A stretch of DNA of 63,703 bases from Phycisphaeraceae bacterium (GTDB lineage: Bacteria > Planctomycetota > Phycisphaerae > Phycisphaerales > Phycisphaeraceae): NCBI GenBank assembly GCA_028284155.1, contig JANQSF010000014.1:1-63703 (forward strand), read 5' to 3'. This document shows, in pieces, positions 15,707 through 26,298 of the stretch. A program made the translations under genes and the position numbers. Within the stretch, counting starts at the first letter, position 1. Each line of letters opens with the position of its first letter. Under the pieces are notes generated by a model. The model had not been told where the DNA came from, made no database searches, and worked only from the letters and a program-made list of their open reading frames with translations.

Positions 15707-17182
15707 CTACCGACTTCGTCGGTTGCCTTTCCGCTTCGGCAGGTCGTTGTCGCGCACGTCGCGCAGTTTCTCCGTCATCTTCGCCTTGAAACGCTCGACC
15801 ACCACCGCGTGCTCTGGGTCGCGCGCCAGGTTCGTGTACTGCTTCGGATCGTTGTCCATGTCGAACAGCTCGACCCCGCCGGCCGCGTCTTCGCCGTACT
15901 GGATGTAGGCGTACCGCTGCTCGCGCAGGAGGAAGCCGCGCCGCATCGGGGCGACGCTGAACGCCGCGTCGCGCACGGTGTGCTTCGGGTTGTCGAGCAT
16001 CTTCGAGATGTCTTTGCCCTGCACGTGTTTCGGCACACCGAGCCCGCACAGGCTCGCCAGCGTCGGGTACAGGTCGAGCAGTTCGACCAGTGAATCGCAA
16101 ACGGCCGGCTTCTTGCCGGGTACACAAATGATCAGCGGGACGCCGGCCGACTCGTCGCGGAGGCTGACCTTCGCCCAGAAGTCGTGCTCGCCCAGGTGGT
16201 AGCCGTGGTCGGAGGTGAAGATGACGATCGTCTTGTCGGTCAGGCCCGCTTCGTCCAGCGCGTCGAGCACCTTGCCGACCTGCGCGTCCATGTACGCGAC
16301 CGACGCGTAGTATCCGCCGACGGCCTTCTTCTGTCGGCGGATGTCCATCTTCATCCCCGAACTCGTCTTGTAGTTGATCCCCGCGCGCGGGATGTCGTCC
16401 CAGTCGCCCTCGACTTTTTCGGGCAACACCATCTTGTCGTAGGGCTTGAACGGCGGGTAGTACGACCGCGGCGCGACAAACGGCACGTGCGGGCGGACGA
16501 AGCCGACGCCCAGCCAGAACGGCTCGTCCTTGTGTTGCTTGATCAGTTCGACGGCCTTGGCCGCGGTCTTGCCGTCACTGTGCACCAGGTCGTCACCATC
16601 TGCTTCCACGACGACGAACGTGTTGCCGCCCTTGGGTCCTTTGATCCGGCCGTCGGGGTTGCCCTCAAGCGTCTCGCCGTCGCCGGGCGCGCGCCACTCG
16701 GGGCCTTGACTATTAAAGCGTTCGGTCCACGACAGCGCGTCGTCTGGGCCGTGGCCGCCTTTTTCGATGCCGCCGGGCACGCCCATGTGATAGATCTTGC
16801 TGACGCGCGCGGTGTAGTAGCCGTTGTTCTTGAAGTGCTGCGACCACGTCGCGCGGTCGCCGATCGCCGGCCGGGGGCTGGTGTAGCCGAGCACGCCCGT
16901 CGCGTGCGGGTAGTAGCCGGACATGAACGACGCCCGCGACGGCCCGCAGTACGTGCCCTGGCAGAACGCGCGCGTGAACCGCACGCCCCGCGCGGCCAAC
17001 CGGTCGATGTTCGGCGTCTTGCACACGGTGTTGCCGTAGCACGACAACGCCGTGTACGTCAGGTCGTCGGAGATGATGAACAGGACGTTGTACTTCTGTT
17101 CGGTTTGGGCGGCCGATCGGGTGGGATTCGACCAGATCGACAGAATCACCACAAGTACGAACAACGACACACGGTAAGTCAC
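15707..17182 (-). CDS. Secreted Cys-type sulfatase
   Basis: A 491-residue arylsulfatase-family enzyme. The signal peptide (TYRVSLFVLVVILSIWSN) is followed by the metal-binding start NVLFIISDDL and the signature CGPSRASFMSGYYPHATG, whose Cys (about residue 78) would be converted to formylglycine. Later come GVGFVRPHVPF and the second metal site IFTSDHGYHLGEH. It most resembles iduronate-2-sulfatase-like enzymes, which planctomycetes use to desulfate algal or animal polysaccharides. The GTG at 17182 is chosen because it starts the signal peptide and has GAGGG upstream. No formylglycine-generating enzyme is in the window. It is divergent from the nitrate operon and lies upstream of the CxxCH protein. 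Confidence 0.92.
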   Translation of the reverse strand: MTYRVSLFVLVVILSIWSNPTRSAAQTEQKYNVLFIISDDLTYTALSCYGNTVCKTPNIDRLAARGVRFTRAFCQGTYCGPSRASFMSGYYPHATGVLGYTSPRPAIGDRATWSQHFKNNGYYTARVSKIYHMGVPGGIEKGGHGPDDALSWTERFNSQGPEWRAPGDGETLEGNPDGRIKGPKGGNTFVVVEADGDDLVHSDGKTAAKAVELIKQHKDEPFWLGVGFVRPHVPFVAPRSYYPPFKPYDKMVLPEKVEGDWDDIPRAGINYKTSSGMKMDIRRQKKAVGGYYASVAYMDAQVGKVLDALDEAGLTDKTIVIFTSDHGYHLGEHDFWAKVSLRDESAGVPLIICVPGKKPAVCDSLVELLDLYPTLASLCGLGVPKHVQGKDISKMLDNPKHTVRDAAFSVAPMRRGFLLREQRYAYIQYGEDAAGGVELFDMDNDPKQYTNLARDPEHAVVVERFKAKMTEKLRDVRDNDLPKRKGNRRSR

Positions 17183-17588
17183 TGCACTGCCCTCACTGTG
17201 GGAAACTCGGTCGACGCCGGTGTATGTTAACAGGGCCGTCTGTTCATCGTTAGCTGTGCGTTGCGGCGGCGTGAGCGCGCCGGGCAAGTCGACCAGATTG
17301 TTGTCAGCGTTGAGCAACACGCGACTTACGTTGCCTAACCGGTGCGCACTGGCCGTCCTTTTCGGGCGGCAAGCCGGTTTGGCACGGCGATTGCAATTGG
17401 CGGTGTGCCCACCCCGCCGTCAGACCCTGACGGCGCTCGGCCGCGCGACGAGATGTCGGGCTGCGGTCGTTCTGGAAAGCGCGATCGGGATATCGCGACG
17501 CGGAGCGTCGCTGCGCGGTCTGTGTGCGCCGACCGCGTGAGGGTCGGGCGAGAACGGATGCCACTGAATCATCAAGGAGTCGTTGACG
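17183..17588 (+). promoter_or_regulatory. Divergent regulatory region and nitrate-operon leader
   Basis: This 406-base region separates the sulfatase and narK. It holds the sigma-54 promoter at 17379-17395 and a leader of about 180 bases with several hairpins: GCCGTCAG/CTGACGGC at 17416-17434, GCGACGC/GCGTCGC at 17495-17511, and GCGGTC/GACCGC at 17515-17536. An alternative stem, GCGAT (17481-17485) with ATCGC (17492-17496), overlaps the second hairpin. Its ribosome-binding site AAGGAG is at 17574-17579. No small gene is seen. Confidence 0.6.
17379..17395 (+). promoter_or_regulatory. Consensus sigma-54 promoter of the nitrate operon
   Basis: TTGGCACGGCGATTGCA matches the consensus YTGGCACGRNNNTTGCW at every fixed position, including the essential GG and GC ten bases apart. 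Transcription should start near 17407, about 180 bases before narK. An enhancer-binding activator would be needed; none is encoded in the window. Confidence 0.85.
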
Positions 17589-18950
17589 ATGGACTTTGCG
17601 GGCAAGGCTACGAAGATCAGGTTGTTCAGCCTCAAGTCGCCGCAGATGCGTGCGTTTCACATGTCGTGGTTCGCGTTCTTCCTCTGCTTCTTCGCGTGGT
17701 TCGGCATCGCGCCGCTGATGAAGATCGTGCGTGAAGAGCTGTCGCTCACGAAAGAGCAGATTGGCTGGTCGATCATCGCGTCGGTCGCGATCACCGTGAT
17801 CGCGCGGTTGTTCATCGGTTGGCTATGCGACCGCATCGGGCCGCGGCTGTCGTACACCTGGCTGCTGCTCATCGGTTCGTTGCCGGTCATCGGGATTGGG
17901 TTGGCCCAGTCGTTCGAGACGTTCCTGCTGTTCCGCCTGATGATCGGCGTGATCGGCGCGTCGTTTGTCATCACGCAGTACCACACGTCGGTCATGTTCG
18001 CGCCGAACTGCGTCGGCACGGCCAACGCGACGTCGGCCGGCTGGGGCAACCTGGGCGGTGGCGTGACGCAGTTGGTCATGCCGATGATCTTCGGCCTGTT
18101 CGTCGTGACACTGGGCCTCAGCAGCTTCTGGGGCTGGCGTCTGTCGATGGTCGTGGCCGGCACGGTCTGCGCGTTGACGGGTGTCGCTTACTACTTCTTC
18201 ACGCAGGACTGCCCCGAGGGCAATTACAAAGACCTTCGCGCGGCCGGCAAGATGCCCGAAGGTAAGAAGACGACCGGCGCGTTTCTGGAAGCGTCTCGCG
18301 ACCGGCGGGTGTGGGCGTTGTTTCTGATCTACGCGGCCTGCTTCGGCATCGAGCTGACGATCAACAACGTCGCCGCGCTCTACTTCGTTGACTACTTCGA
18401 CTTCTTCAAGGACATGGACACGGTCAAGGCCGTGGGCATGGCCGGGCTGATCGCGTCGTTGTTCGGCCTGATGAACATCTTCGCCCGCACGCTGGGCGGC
18501 ATCTTCGGCGACAAGTTCGGGATGAAGTGGGGCCTGCGCGGTCGAGTGACGTGGCTCTTCATCGTCCTGTTCTGCGAGGGCCTGGCGTTGATGCTCTTCT
18601 CGCAGATGGGCGTGCTGATGCTGGCCATCCCCACACTGATCCTGTTCAGCCTGTTCGTGCAGATGTCGGAAGGCGCGACGTTCTCGGTGGTGCCGTTCAT
18701 CAACAAGCGTGCGTTGGGCGCCGTGGCCGGCATCGTGGGCGCGGGCGGCAACGCCGGCGCGGTGGCGGCGGGCTTTTTGTTCAAGGGGTCGCTGCCCTGG
18801 CCGACGGCGTTGCTGGTGCTGGGTGTGTTGGTCACGTGCGTGTCGTTCGTGGCCTTGACGGTGCGTTTCTCGCCCGCGGCTGAGGCCGAGGTGCGTGAGG
18901 ACATGGAAAACCGGTTAGCAGAATCGGGGCAAGCCCCGGTTCCCGCGTAA
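17589..18950 (+). CDS. narK: NarK-type nitrate/nitrite transporter
   Basis: A 453-residue major facilitator protein with about 12 membrane helices. The nitrate signatures are present: AGWGNLGGGVTQLVMP in TM5 and AGIVGAGGNAGAVAAGFLF in TM11, with conserved arginines in TM2 (AITVIARLFIGWLCDRIG) and TM8 (NIFARTLGGIFGDKFG). It imports nitrate or exchanges it for nitrite at the inner membrane. The ATG at 17589 has AAGGAG nine bases upstream; the in-frame TTG at 17583 is too close to that site. It is the first gene of the nitrate operon, directly downstream of the sigma-54 promoter. Confidence 0.93.
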   Translation: MDFAGKATKIRLFSLKSPQMRAFHMSWFAFFLCFFAWFGIAPLMKIVREELSLTKEQIGWSIIASVAITVIARLFIGWLCDRIGPRLSYTWLLLIGSLPVIGIGLAQSFETFLLFRLMIGVIGASFVITQYHTSVMFAPNCVGTANATSAGWGNLGGGVTQLVMPMIFGLFVVTLGLSSFWGWRLSMVVAGTVCALTGVAYYFFTQDCPEGNYKDLRAAGKMPEGKKTTGAFLEASRDRRVWALFLIYAACFGIELTINNVAALYFVDYFDFFKDMDTVKAVGMAGLIASLFGLMNIFARTLGGIFGDKFGMKWGLRGRVTWLFIVLFCEGLALMLFSQMGVLMLAIPTLILFSLFVQMSEGATFSVVPFINKRALGAVAGIVGAGGNAGAVAAGFLFKGSLPWPTALLVLGVLVTCVSFVALTVRFSPAAEAEVREDMENRLAESGQAPVPA

Positions 18951-19077
18951 GGGAGGGCTCCTACGTTGGGTTAGGGCGGCCCGAATCAGGGTCGCCCCGC
19001 CGTGATTCACGCGACGGGCTGGCGGTGAAGTGCCGCTGCACGTGTCGCGCACCCGAATGACCCAGGAGCCTTGCACC

Positions 19078-20493
19078 ATGACGTTTCGAATTCACAACAC
19101 GGTATTGCTCGGTCTGATTGTCTGCGGTGTCGCGCTGGCGGAAGGTGCGCCGCGGCCGAAGATCAACCCGGTTATCCGCCACGTCGAAGACTGGTCGGTG
19201 TTGGCCGACGCGCCGGCGGACGCGAAGGCCGACCTGTTCGATCCGATCAAGTACCTCCCGCTGGTCGACGACGGCTCGATCTGGGCGAGCTTCGGCGGGC
19301 AGGTGCGCTACCGGTTCGAGTCGTTCAACAACTTCGGCTTTGGGCCGAGCAACGACGACGAGTATTCACTGCTGCGCATCCGCATGCACGGTGACCTGCA
19401 CATCGGCGAGCACGTGCGCATCTTCGCCGAGGGCAAGAGCGCGCTGGCCAACAACCGCGACCTGCCGGGCGGCCGGCGCACGCTCGACGTCGATTCGATC
19501 GACCTGCAGAACCTGTTTGTCGATGTGAAACTGCCGGTTGGCGACGATGTGTCGGTGACGGTGCGCGCGGGCCGACAGGAGTTGGTCTTCGGCAAGCAGC
19601 GGTTGATCAGCCCGCTGGACTGGTCAAACTCGCGGCGGACGTGGGACGGCCTTTCGGTGATCACGAAGATCGGCCAATGGACGGTCACGCCGTTCTGGAC
19701 GCAGTTCGCACCGGTGCAGAAGTACAGCTTCAATGACCCCGATGCGCAGACACAGTTGTTCGGCGTGTACGCGACGGGCCCGCTGCCGGGCGAGGGGATG
19801 CCGTCGGCCGACGTGTATTTCATCGGGCTGGACCGTGACGACGACAGGACCTTCAACGGGACGACGGGGCAGGAAGAGCGTTACACGCTTGGGACGAGGC
19901 TGTTCGGGAAGGTCGGCCAAACGGGCTTCGACTACGACGCGGAGTTCGCGTATCAGTTCGGCGAGGTCGGGTCGGGCGACGTCAACGCGTGGATGGTCGG
20001 CAGCCAGTTCGGCTACACGTTCGCCGACGTGCCGACCGCGCCCCGGCTGTTCATCGGTGTCGACTACGCCAGCGGCGACGACTCGGCCGGCGGCGATGTC
20101 GAGACATTCAACCAACTCTTCCCGCTCGGCCACGCCTACCTCGGCTTCATCGACGCGATCGGTCGGCAGAACATCATCGACGTTACCCCCGGGATCGTGT
20201 TCTCGCCGATCCCCAAGTTGAAAGTTCTACTGCAGGGCCACTTGTTCTGGCGGGCAGACGAAGACGACGCGGTTTACAACGCCGGCGGCGGTGTGCTGCG
20301 CGCAGGGTCGTTGAGCAATGAGCGCGAAGTCGGCGCGGAGATCGACCTGGTGGTGACGTACGCGTTCGACGCGCACCTGGTAGCGCAGTTCGGGTACAGC
20401 CACTTTTTCGCGGGTGACTTCATCAGCGAGGCAACGCCCACCGCGGACGACGACATCGACTTCTTCTACTTCCAGTTGCAGTACACGTTTTAG
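19078..20493 (+). CDS. Outer-membrane porin of the alginate-export fold
   Basis: A 471-residue protein with a signal peptide (TFRIHNTVLLGLIVCGVALA) and a beta-barrel pattern of alternating residues ending in an aromatic C-terminus (FFYFQLQYTF), the usual insertion signal of outer-membrane barrels. The start of the barrel (IWASFGGQVRYRFESFNNFGFG, then YSLLRIRMHGDLHIGEHVRIFAEGKS) and RAGRQELVFGKQRLISPLDWSNSRRTWDG resemble the alginate_exp domain. Its position between narK and the nitrate reductase genes suggests that it lets nitrate cross the outer membrane rather than exporting alginate; that role is inferred. The ATG at 19078 has AGGAG nine bases upstream. The stop is three bases before the next start. 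Confidence 0.8.
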   Translation: MTFRIHNTVLLGLIVCGVALAEGAPRPKINPVIRHVEDWSVLADAPADAKADLFDPIKYLPLVDDGSIWASFGGQVRYRFESFNNFGFGPSNDDEYSLLRIRMHGDLHIGEHVRIFAEGKSALANNRDLPGGRRTLDVDSIDLQNLFVDVKLPVGDDVSVTVRAGRQELVFGKQRLISPLDWSNSRRTWDGLSVITKIGQWTVTPFWTQFAPVQKYSFNDPDAQTQLFGVYATGPLPGEGMPSADVYFIGLDRDDDRTFNGTTGQEERYTLGTRLFGKVGQTGFDYDAEFAYQFGEVGSGDVNAWMVGSQFGYTFADVPTAPRLFIGVDYASGDDSAGGDVETFNQLFPLGHAYLGFIDAIGRQNIIDVTPGIVFSPIPKLKVLLQGHLFWRADEDDAVYNAGGGVLRAGSLSNEREVGAEIDLVVTYAFDAHLVAQFGYSHFFAGDFISEATPTADDDIDFFYFQLQYTF

Positions 20494-20495
20494 AT

Positions 20496-22178
20496 ATGGT
20501 TGCCAAGACGAAGAACACCCCGCCGCAAGGCGCGACGCTGATCGATCGGTTTCTGCAAGAGCAACAGCAGTTGACCGCGGTGGATCGTTTCTCGTCCTGG
20601 CATGAACAAGAAGACACCCCGGCGCAAGCCAAGCACTACAAGGCGTTGCTGCCGGCCGAGCCGCCGAAGGAAGGGCAGCAGTACGCTTTCGACGTCGACC
20701 TCGACGCGTGCTCGGGTTGCAAGTCGTGCGTGACGGCCTGCCACAACCAGAACGGATTGGACGACGGCGAGGCCTGGCGGGACGTGGGTGTGCTGGTCGG
20801 TGGCTCAACTGCGCTGCCGGTCATCCAACATGTGACCAGCGCTTGTCACCACTGCATTGAGCCGGCCTGCCTCGAAGGCTGCCCCGTGCTCGCGTACGAC
20901 AAGGACCCGGTGACGGGCATCGTCAAGCACCTGGACGACCAGTGCATCGGCTGCCAGTACTGCGTCTTCAAGTGCCCTTACGACGTGCCGAAGTACAACA
21001 AGCAGTTGGGCATCGTGCGCAAGTGCGACATGTGCAGCGATCGGCTCGCGGCCGACGAAGCGCCCGCGTGCGTCGCGGCCTGCCCGAACGAGGCGATCCG
21101 CATCACCGTCGTCGATCAGGCGCAGGTCGTTGAAGACTGCGAGACCAATACATTCCTTCCTGGCGCGCCCGACCCGGACTACACGCTGCCAACGACGAAC
21201 TATCACACCGACCGGGTCATGCCGCGCAACTTGCTGCCGGCTGACCGTCACAGCACGGTCACGAACGAGCCGCACCTGCCGCTCGTGGCGATGCTCGTGC
21301 TCACGCAGTTGTCGGTCGGCGTGTTCCTGATCGACTGGTTGGCGGTGAACGTGCTGCGTCTATCGGGCGACGCGCTGTCGCGGCCGTCGCACGTCATCGT
21401 CGCGTTCGTGTTGGGCATGACGGCGCTGGCGGCGAGCACGCTGCACCTGGGCAGGCCGTTGTACGCGTTCCGCGCGATCGTCGGGTTACGCACGAGCTGG
21501 TTGAGTCGTGAGATCCTGGCGTTCGGCGTGTTTGCTGGATTGGTGTCGGTGTATGCGGCGTCGCGCGCGTGGCTGCAGGGCAGCGCCGCGTTCGTCGAAG
21601 GCTTGAGCGCGGCCGTGGTGATCGCCGGCGTCGTCGGCGTGTTCTGTTCGGTCATGATCTATCACGATACGCGTCGGCCGTTCTGGCGGTTTGGGCCGAC
21701 GGCGGTGAAGTTCACGCTCACGGCGCTCGTGCTCGGGCTGGCGACGGTGCTGGTCGCGCACCTGATCGACTCGATGGTGTACGGCGACGCGGGCATGTCC
21801 AGCGCCCTGCGCGACTGGGGGCGTTTCCTGTGTCTGTCATTGGCGGGTTGCAGCGTCGCGAAGCTGGTCGTCGAATTCGGCATCCTCGTTCACCTGAAAG
21901 ACCGCAAGCTCACGGCGCAGCGTCGCTCGGCCGGCCTGCTGGTTGGGCCGTTGTCGCGGGTCACATTGGTGCGCGTCGCGGTGGGGCTGTTCGGTGGGGT
22001 GGTGTTGCCTTTGCTGCTCGCGGCCGACGCGGTCAACGACGTGTCGCACGGGGCGATGCGATTCGCCGCGCCGGCCGTGGTGGCGATCTTCTGTTTGACG
22101 TTGCTGGGTGAACTGCTCGAACGTTACTCGTTCTTCGCCGCGGTCGTTGCGCCGCGCATGCCGGGGGGGCACGCGTGA
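20496..22178 (+). CDS. Fused four-cluster ferredoxin and DmsC-like membrane anchor
   Basis: A 560-residue fusion. Residues about 65-220 hold four cysteine groups of the DmsB/NrfC type: [38 protein letters not shown] with CDMCSDR, and CVAACP. They should bind four [4Fe-4S] clusters. From about 260 to 555 there are eight hydrophobic helices matching the DmsC anchor, including the [15 protein letters not shown] region. DmsC normally takes electrons from menaquinol. Here the subunit sits immediately before the nitrate reductase and overlaps it by 4 bases, so it probably passes electrons from the quinone pool to it. No Tat or Sec signal is seen at the N-terminus, so the clusters should face the cytoplasm. 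The start codon, at 20496, is an ATG. Confidence 0.87.
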   Translation: MVAKTKNTPPQGATLIDRFLQEQQQLTAVDRFSSWHEQEDTPAQAKHYKALLPAEPPKEGQQYAFDVDLDACSGCKSCVTACHNQNGLDDGEAWRDVGVLVGGSTALPVIQHVTSACHHCIEPACLEGCPVLAYDKDPVTGIVKHLDDQCIGCQYCVFKCPYDVPKYNKQLGIVRKCDMCSDRLAADEAPACVAACPNEAIRITVVDQAQVVEDCETNTFLPGAPDPDYTLPTTNYHTDRVMPRNLLPADRHSTVTNEPHLPLVAMLVLTQLSVGVFLIDWLAVNVLRLSGDALSRPSHVIVAFVLGMTALAASTLHLGRPLYAFRAIVGLRTSWLSREILAFGVFAGLVSVYAASRAWLQGSAAFVEGLSAAVVIAGVVGVFCSVMIYHDTRRPFWRFGPTAVKFTLTALVLGLATVLVAHLIDSMVYGDAGMSSALRDWGRFLCLSLAGCSVAKLVVEFGILVHLKDRKLTAQRRSAGLLVGPLSRVTLVRVAVGLFGGVVLPLLLAADAVNDVSHGAMRFAAPAVVAIFCLTLLGELLERYSFFAAVVAPRMPGGHA

Positions 22179-24484
22179 ACGCCGACACCGCGACAACCCG
22201 ACGCAGCACGCCGCTGCGCCAGTGGGCCGGGCCGTTGACGCGCCAACTGGTGCGCGAGCCGGCGGGGTTCGGCCTCGGGCAACTGCCGGCCAACGCTCAG
22301 CCGAACGGGACGACCACGGCGGTGTGCGGCTTCTGCTCGACCGGCTGCGGGCTGAACATCCACCTCAAAGACGGTGAGGCGATCGGCCTGTCGCCGACGA
22401 CCGACTACCCGGTCAACCTCGGCATGGCCTGCCCCAAGGGTTGGGAAGCGCTCGACGTGCTGCGCTCGAGCGACCGGGCGACAACGCCTTACGTGCGCGG
22501 GGCGCGCGGCAGGCTCGTGCCGACCGACTGGGACAGCGCGATGCGCACCATGTGCGCGAACTTCAAGACGATTCAGCAGAAGCACGGGCCGGAGTCGGTC
22601 GCGTTCCTGTCGACCGGGCAGATTGTGACGGAGGAGATGGCGTTGCTCGGCGCGCTGGCGAAGTTCGGCATGGGCATGGTGCACGGCGACGGCAACACGC
22701 GGCAGTGCATGGCCACGGCCGTCGTCGCCTACAAGCAGAGCTTCGGTTTCGACGCGCCGCCCTACACCTACCAGGACTTTGAAGAGTCGGACGTGATCGT
22801 GCTGGTCGGTTCGAACCTTTGCATCGCGCACCCGATCATGTGGGAGCGCGTCTGCCGCAACCCGCACGACCCGAAGATCATCGTCGTCGATCCGCGCAAG
22901 ACCGAGACGGCGATGGCCGCGACTCACCACTTGGCCCTGTCGCCCAAGAGCGACCTGCATCTGTTCTATGGCCTCGCGCACATCCTGATCCGAGAGGGCT
23001 GGATCGACCGCCCGTTCATCGACGCGCACACGAACAAGTTCGACGCATTCGCCGAGCATGTTCAGCCGTTCACGCCGCAGGTCGTTTCGGAACGGTCGGG
23101 GATTGATGTCGAACAACTCGAAACGGTCGCGGGCGAGATCGCCAAGGGCAAACGTGTGTCGTTCTGGTGGACGATGGGCGTGAACCAGAGTTACGAGGGT
23201 GTGCGCCTCGCGCAGGCGATCATCAACCTCGCGCTGATGACGGGCAACATCGGTCGACCGGGCACGGGGGCGAACTCGATTACGGGGCAGTGCAATGCGA
23301 TGGGGTCGCGGCTGTTCAGCAACACGACCAATCTTCTGGGTGGCCGTGACTTCGAGAACGCCGACGACCGAAAGCACGTCGCGGATGTGATCGGCATCGA
23401 CTTGTCGCGCATACCGGACAGGAACAGTTGGTCGTACCACCAAATCGTCGAGGGCATCGCGTCGCAGAAGATCAAGGGGCTATGGGTGATTGCGACGAAT
23501 GCGTCGCACTCGTGGATCAACCAGGGCGAGCTCCGCGACATCGTCAAGAACCTCGACTTCCTTGTCGTGCAGGACATGTACCACTCGACCCAGACGGCGC
23601 AGCAGGCGAACCTGATCCTGCCCGCGGCCGGCTGGGGTGAGAAGGACGGGACGTTTATCAACAGCGAGCGTCGCATCGGGATGGTCAAGAAGATCGCCCG
23701 CGCGCCGGGTCAGGCGTTGAGTGACTTTGCGATCTTCAAGCTCGTCGCCGAGTACTGGGGCTGCGCCGAGTTGTTCGAGAGCTGGTCGAGCCCGGAGGCG
23801 GTGTTTGAGATTCTGAAAGACATGTCGCGCGGGCAGCCGTGTGATTTCACGGGGATTGAGGACTACCGCGCGGTGGATGACGCGGGGGGGATTCAGTGGC
23901 CTTTTACCGAGCGAGACGCCCAGGAATTAGGAGCGCACGCGGACAACGGGCATGGGGACTTAAGTCCCCTGGCCTTGGCGAACCAGAGGCGGTTGTTTGA
24001 AGACGGGCAATTTTATCACGGTGACGGTCGCGCGCGTTTTATCTTTGAGGCGCCGCGCACGATGCCCGAACCGGCGGACGATGAGTACCCTTTCACGTTG
24101 CTGACCGGTCGCGGCTCGGCGGCGCAGTGGCACACGCAGACACGCACGAGCAAGAGCGCTGTGTTGCGCCGGCTTTACCCGAGCGACATCTACGTGCACG
24201 TCAACCCGGCCGACGCGCGGGCACTCGGCGTGCGGCCGGACCAGCGCGTGCGCGTCGCGTCGCGACGCGGGCGGCTGTCGGCCCGCGCGTTTGTCACGCC
24301 GACCGTCCAGCGCGGGCAGGTTTTCATCTCGATGCACTATGAGGCGACCAACCGCCTGACGAACCCGGTCTTCGATCCGTACTCGAAGCAGCCGTCTTAC
24401 AAGCAGTGCGCCGTGAAGCTGCGTCGCATCGAGCACTGGGAGAACGAGTCGCCGCGCAACGCGCGTCGGGAGTCACGACCATGA
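22175..24484 (+). CDS. nasA: Assimilatory-type nitrate reductase catalytic subunit
   Basis: A 769-residue bis-MGD molybdoenzyme that reduces nitrate to nitrite. The N-terminal [4Fe-4S] motif uses Cys51, Cys54, Cys58 (CGFCSTGCG) and Cys86 (GMACPKG). The molybdenum ligand is Cys178 in [13 protein letters not shown], as in NasA and periplasmic NapA. The lysine between cluster and cofactor is in [30 protein letters not shown] and the C-terminal molydop_binding domain ([44 protein letters not shown]) complete the enzyme. There is no Tat signal, so it is cytoplasmic. It starts with a GTG that overlaps the upstream gene by 4 bases, and it ends in a 4-base overlap with nirA, so the genes are translationally coupled. 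Confidence 0.92.
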   Translation: MNADTATTRRSTPLRQWAGPLTRQLVREPAGFGLGQLPANAQPNGTTTAVCGFCSTGCGLNIHLKDGEAIGLSPTTDYPVNLGMACPKGWEALDVLRSSDRATTPYVRGARGRLVPTDWDSAMRTMCANFKTIQQKHGPESVAFLSTGQIVTEEMALLGALAKFGMGMVHGDGNTRQCMATAVVAYKQSFGFDAPPYTYQDFEESDVIVLVGSNLCIAHPIMWERVCRNPHDPKIIVVDPRKTETAMAATHHLALSPKSDLHLFYGLAHILIREGWIDRPFIDAHTNKFDAFAEHVQPFTPQVVSERSGIDVEQLETVAGEIAKGKRVSFWWTMGVNQSYEGVRLAQAIINLALMTGNIGRPGTGANSITGQCNAMGSRLFSNTTNLLGGRDFENADDRKHVADVIGIDLSRIPDRNSWSYHQIVEGIASQKIKGLWVIATNASHSWINQGELRDIVKNLDFLVVQDMYHSTQTAQQANLILPAAGWGEKDGTFINSERRIGMVKKIARAPGQALSDFAIFKLVAEYWGCAELFESWSSPEAVFEILKDMSRGQPCDFTGIEDYRAVDDAGGIQWPFTERDAQELGAHADNGHGDLSPLALANQRRLFEDGQFYHGDGRARFIFEAPRTMPEPADDEYPFTLLTGRGSAAQWHTQTRTSKSAVLRRLYPSDIYVHVNPADARALGVRPDQRVRVASRRGRLSARAFVTPTVQRGQVFISMHYEATNRLTNPVFDPYSKQPSYKQCAVKLRRIEHWENESPRNARRESRP

Positions 24485-26283
24485 CCGACCAGGCTTTCAC
24501 AGACGAGCAGAAGCAATACCTGCAGGGCTTTGCCGCAGGCGTCGACCTGTCGCGGCATGCGCAGGGGCTGCCGGGTTTGAACGGGGCGCTGGCGGCGCTG
24601 CCCGTGTTGAACAACTCGGCGGACGGCTCGGCGGCGGGCACGACCGTGACCGTCGGCGGCGACATCCACGCGCACGCGCAGGACCGTTTCCTGGCGGAGG
24701 GCAAGAAGCTGTCTGCTGAGGAACAGGCCAAGCGCGACAAGAACGCGCTGGACATGTGGGACGAGTTGAACGAACGGGCCGACGCGGGCGCGTTCCCGAA
24801 AGGGACGGACGTGTTCATGACCAAGTTCCACGGCCTGTTCTACGTCGCGCCGGCGCAGGATGGGTACATGTGTCGTTTGCGGCTGCCAGCCGGCGTCATG
24901 ACGAGTCACCAGTTCCGCGGCGTGGCCGACCTGGCGGCGCAGTTCGGCGGCGGCTACACGCACGTCACCACGCGAGCAAACCTGCAGATCCGTGAGATCG
25001 GCGCGGGCGATGCCGTCAACGTCCTGACCGGCTTGCAGGACTTGGGCATCGTGATCCGCGGCAGCGGCGCGGACAACATCCGCAACATCACCGCCAGCCC
25101 GACGGCCGGCATCGACACGCAGGAGTTGATCGACACGCGGTCGCTGGCCAAGCAATTGCACCACTACATTCTGAATCACCGTGAGATGTACGGCCTGCCG
25201 CGCAAGTTCAACGTCGCGTTCGACGGGGGCGGGCGCGTCAGCGCGCTGGCTGACACGAACGACATCGGCCTCATGGCCGTGCGCGTCGACGGCGAGCCGT
25301 ACTTTCGGCTTGAACTGGGCGGCATCACCGGGCACAAGGACTTCTCGCGCGACACGGGCGTCATGCTCAAGCCGGACCAGGTCATCCCGGCTGTCGCCGC
25401 GATCATTCGCACGTTCGTCGACCACGGCGACCGCACGGACCGGCGCAAGGCCAGGCTCAAATACCTGCTGGACGACTGGGGCTTCGACCGTTTCCTTGAC
25501 GAGGCGAAGCAACACCTGCCGTTCGACTGGCCGCGTGTGCCGTTGGACACGTGCGAGCAGCGCGGCGGGGTCGACCCGCTCGGCCACGTCGGCGTGCACC
25601 GGCAGAAGCAGGACGGGTTAAACTACATCGGCGTCGTGCTGCCCGTGGGCAAGTTGACGTGCGAGCAGATGTGCGCGTTGGCGTCGATCAGCGAACGGTT
25701 CGGCGGCGGCGACATTCGGCTGACCGTGTGGCAGAACCTGTTGATCACCGACGTGGCCGACGCGGACGTGGAGTCGGCCTGCCGGGAGATCGAATCGATC
25801 GGCCTGCATCACGCGGCCGCGAACGTCCGCGCCGGGCTGGTCGCCTGCACGGGCAACGCGGGCTGCAAGTTCGCCGCGTCGGACACGAAGTCGCACGCGA
25901 TGGCCATCGCCGACCACATCGAACAGCACGTCGAACTCGACCAGCCGGTCAACATCCATCTCACCGGTTGTGATCACTCGTGCGCGCAGCACTACATCGG
26001 CGACATCGGGTTGCTCGGCGCGAACGTCGACCGGAGCGACGACATGGTCGAGGGGTATCACGTCTACGTCGGCGGCGGCTTCGGCCCGCGACAGGCTATC
26101 GGACGCGAGCTGCGCCGCGACGTGCCGGCCGACGAGGCCCCGCAACTCGTCGAGCGTGTGTTGCGCGGCTACCTCAAGCACCGCCGCGACGCCGACGAAC
26201 GGTTCAGCGAGTTCACCAACCGACACGAGATCGACCAGTTGCTCGGCCTCATCGACGCCGACCAGCCGGCCGCTGTGAATTGA
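24481..26283 (+). CDS. nirA: Siroheme nitrite reductase (NirA-type)
   Basis: A 600-residue siroheme and [4Fe-4S] enzyme reducing nitrite to ammonium. It has the duplicated ferredoxin-like half domains ([41 protein letters not shown], then [20 protein letters not shown]) and the cluster/siroheme cysteines Cys456, Cys462 (CTGNAGCK), Cys497 and Cys501 (GCDHSC). An N-terminal extension of about 80 residues precedes the catalytic part. The fold is shared with sulfite reductase; the operon (nitrate transporter and nitrate reductase) argues for nitrite. The ATG at 24481 overlaps the nasA stop by 4 bases. Confidence 0.87.
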   Translation: MTDQAFTDEQKQYLQGFAAGVDLSRHAQGLPGLNGALAALPVLNNSADGSAAGTTVTVGGDIHAHAQDRFLAEGKKLSAEEQAKRDKNALDMWDELNERADAGAFPKGTDVFMTKFHGLFYVAPAQDGYMCRLRLPAGVMTSHQFRGVADLAAQFGGGYTHVTTRANLQIREIGAGDAVNVLTGLQDLGIVIRGSGADNIRNITASPTAGIDTQELIDTRSLAKQLHHYILNHREMYGLPRKFNVAFDGGGRVSALADTNDIGLMAVRVDGEPYFRLELGGITGHKDFSRDTGVMLKPDQVIPAVAAIIRTFVDHGDRTDRRKARLKYLLDDWGFDRFLDEAKQHLPFDWPRVPLDTCEQRGGVDPLGHVGVHRQKQDGLNYIGVVLPVGKLTCEQMCALASISERFGGGDIRLTVWQNLLITDVADADVESACREIESIGLHHAAANVRAGLVACTGNAGCKFAASDTKSHAMAIADHIEQHVELDQPVNIHLTGCDHSCAQHYIGDIGLLGANVDRSDDMVEGYHVYVGGGFGPRQAIGRELRRDVPADEAPQLVERVLRGYLKHRRDADERFSEFTNRHEIDQLLGLIDADQPAAVN

Positions 26284-26298
26284 CCCGGAGGTTCAGCG

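Noticed and set aside
17407..17588. ANTAR-type leader controlled by a NasR-like protein
   Set aside because: The hairpins do not carry hexanucleotide loops with the expected A and G, and no ANTAR gene is seen.
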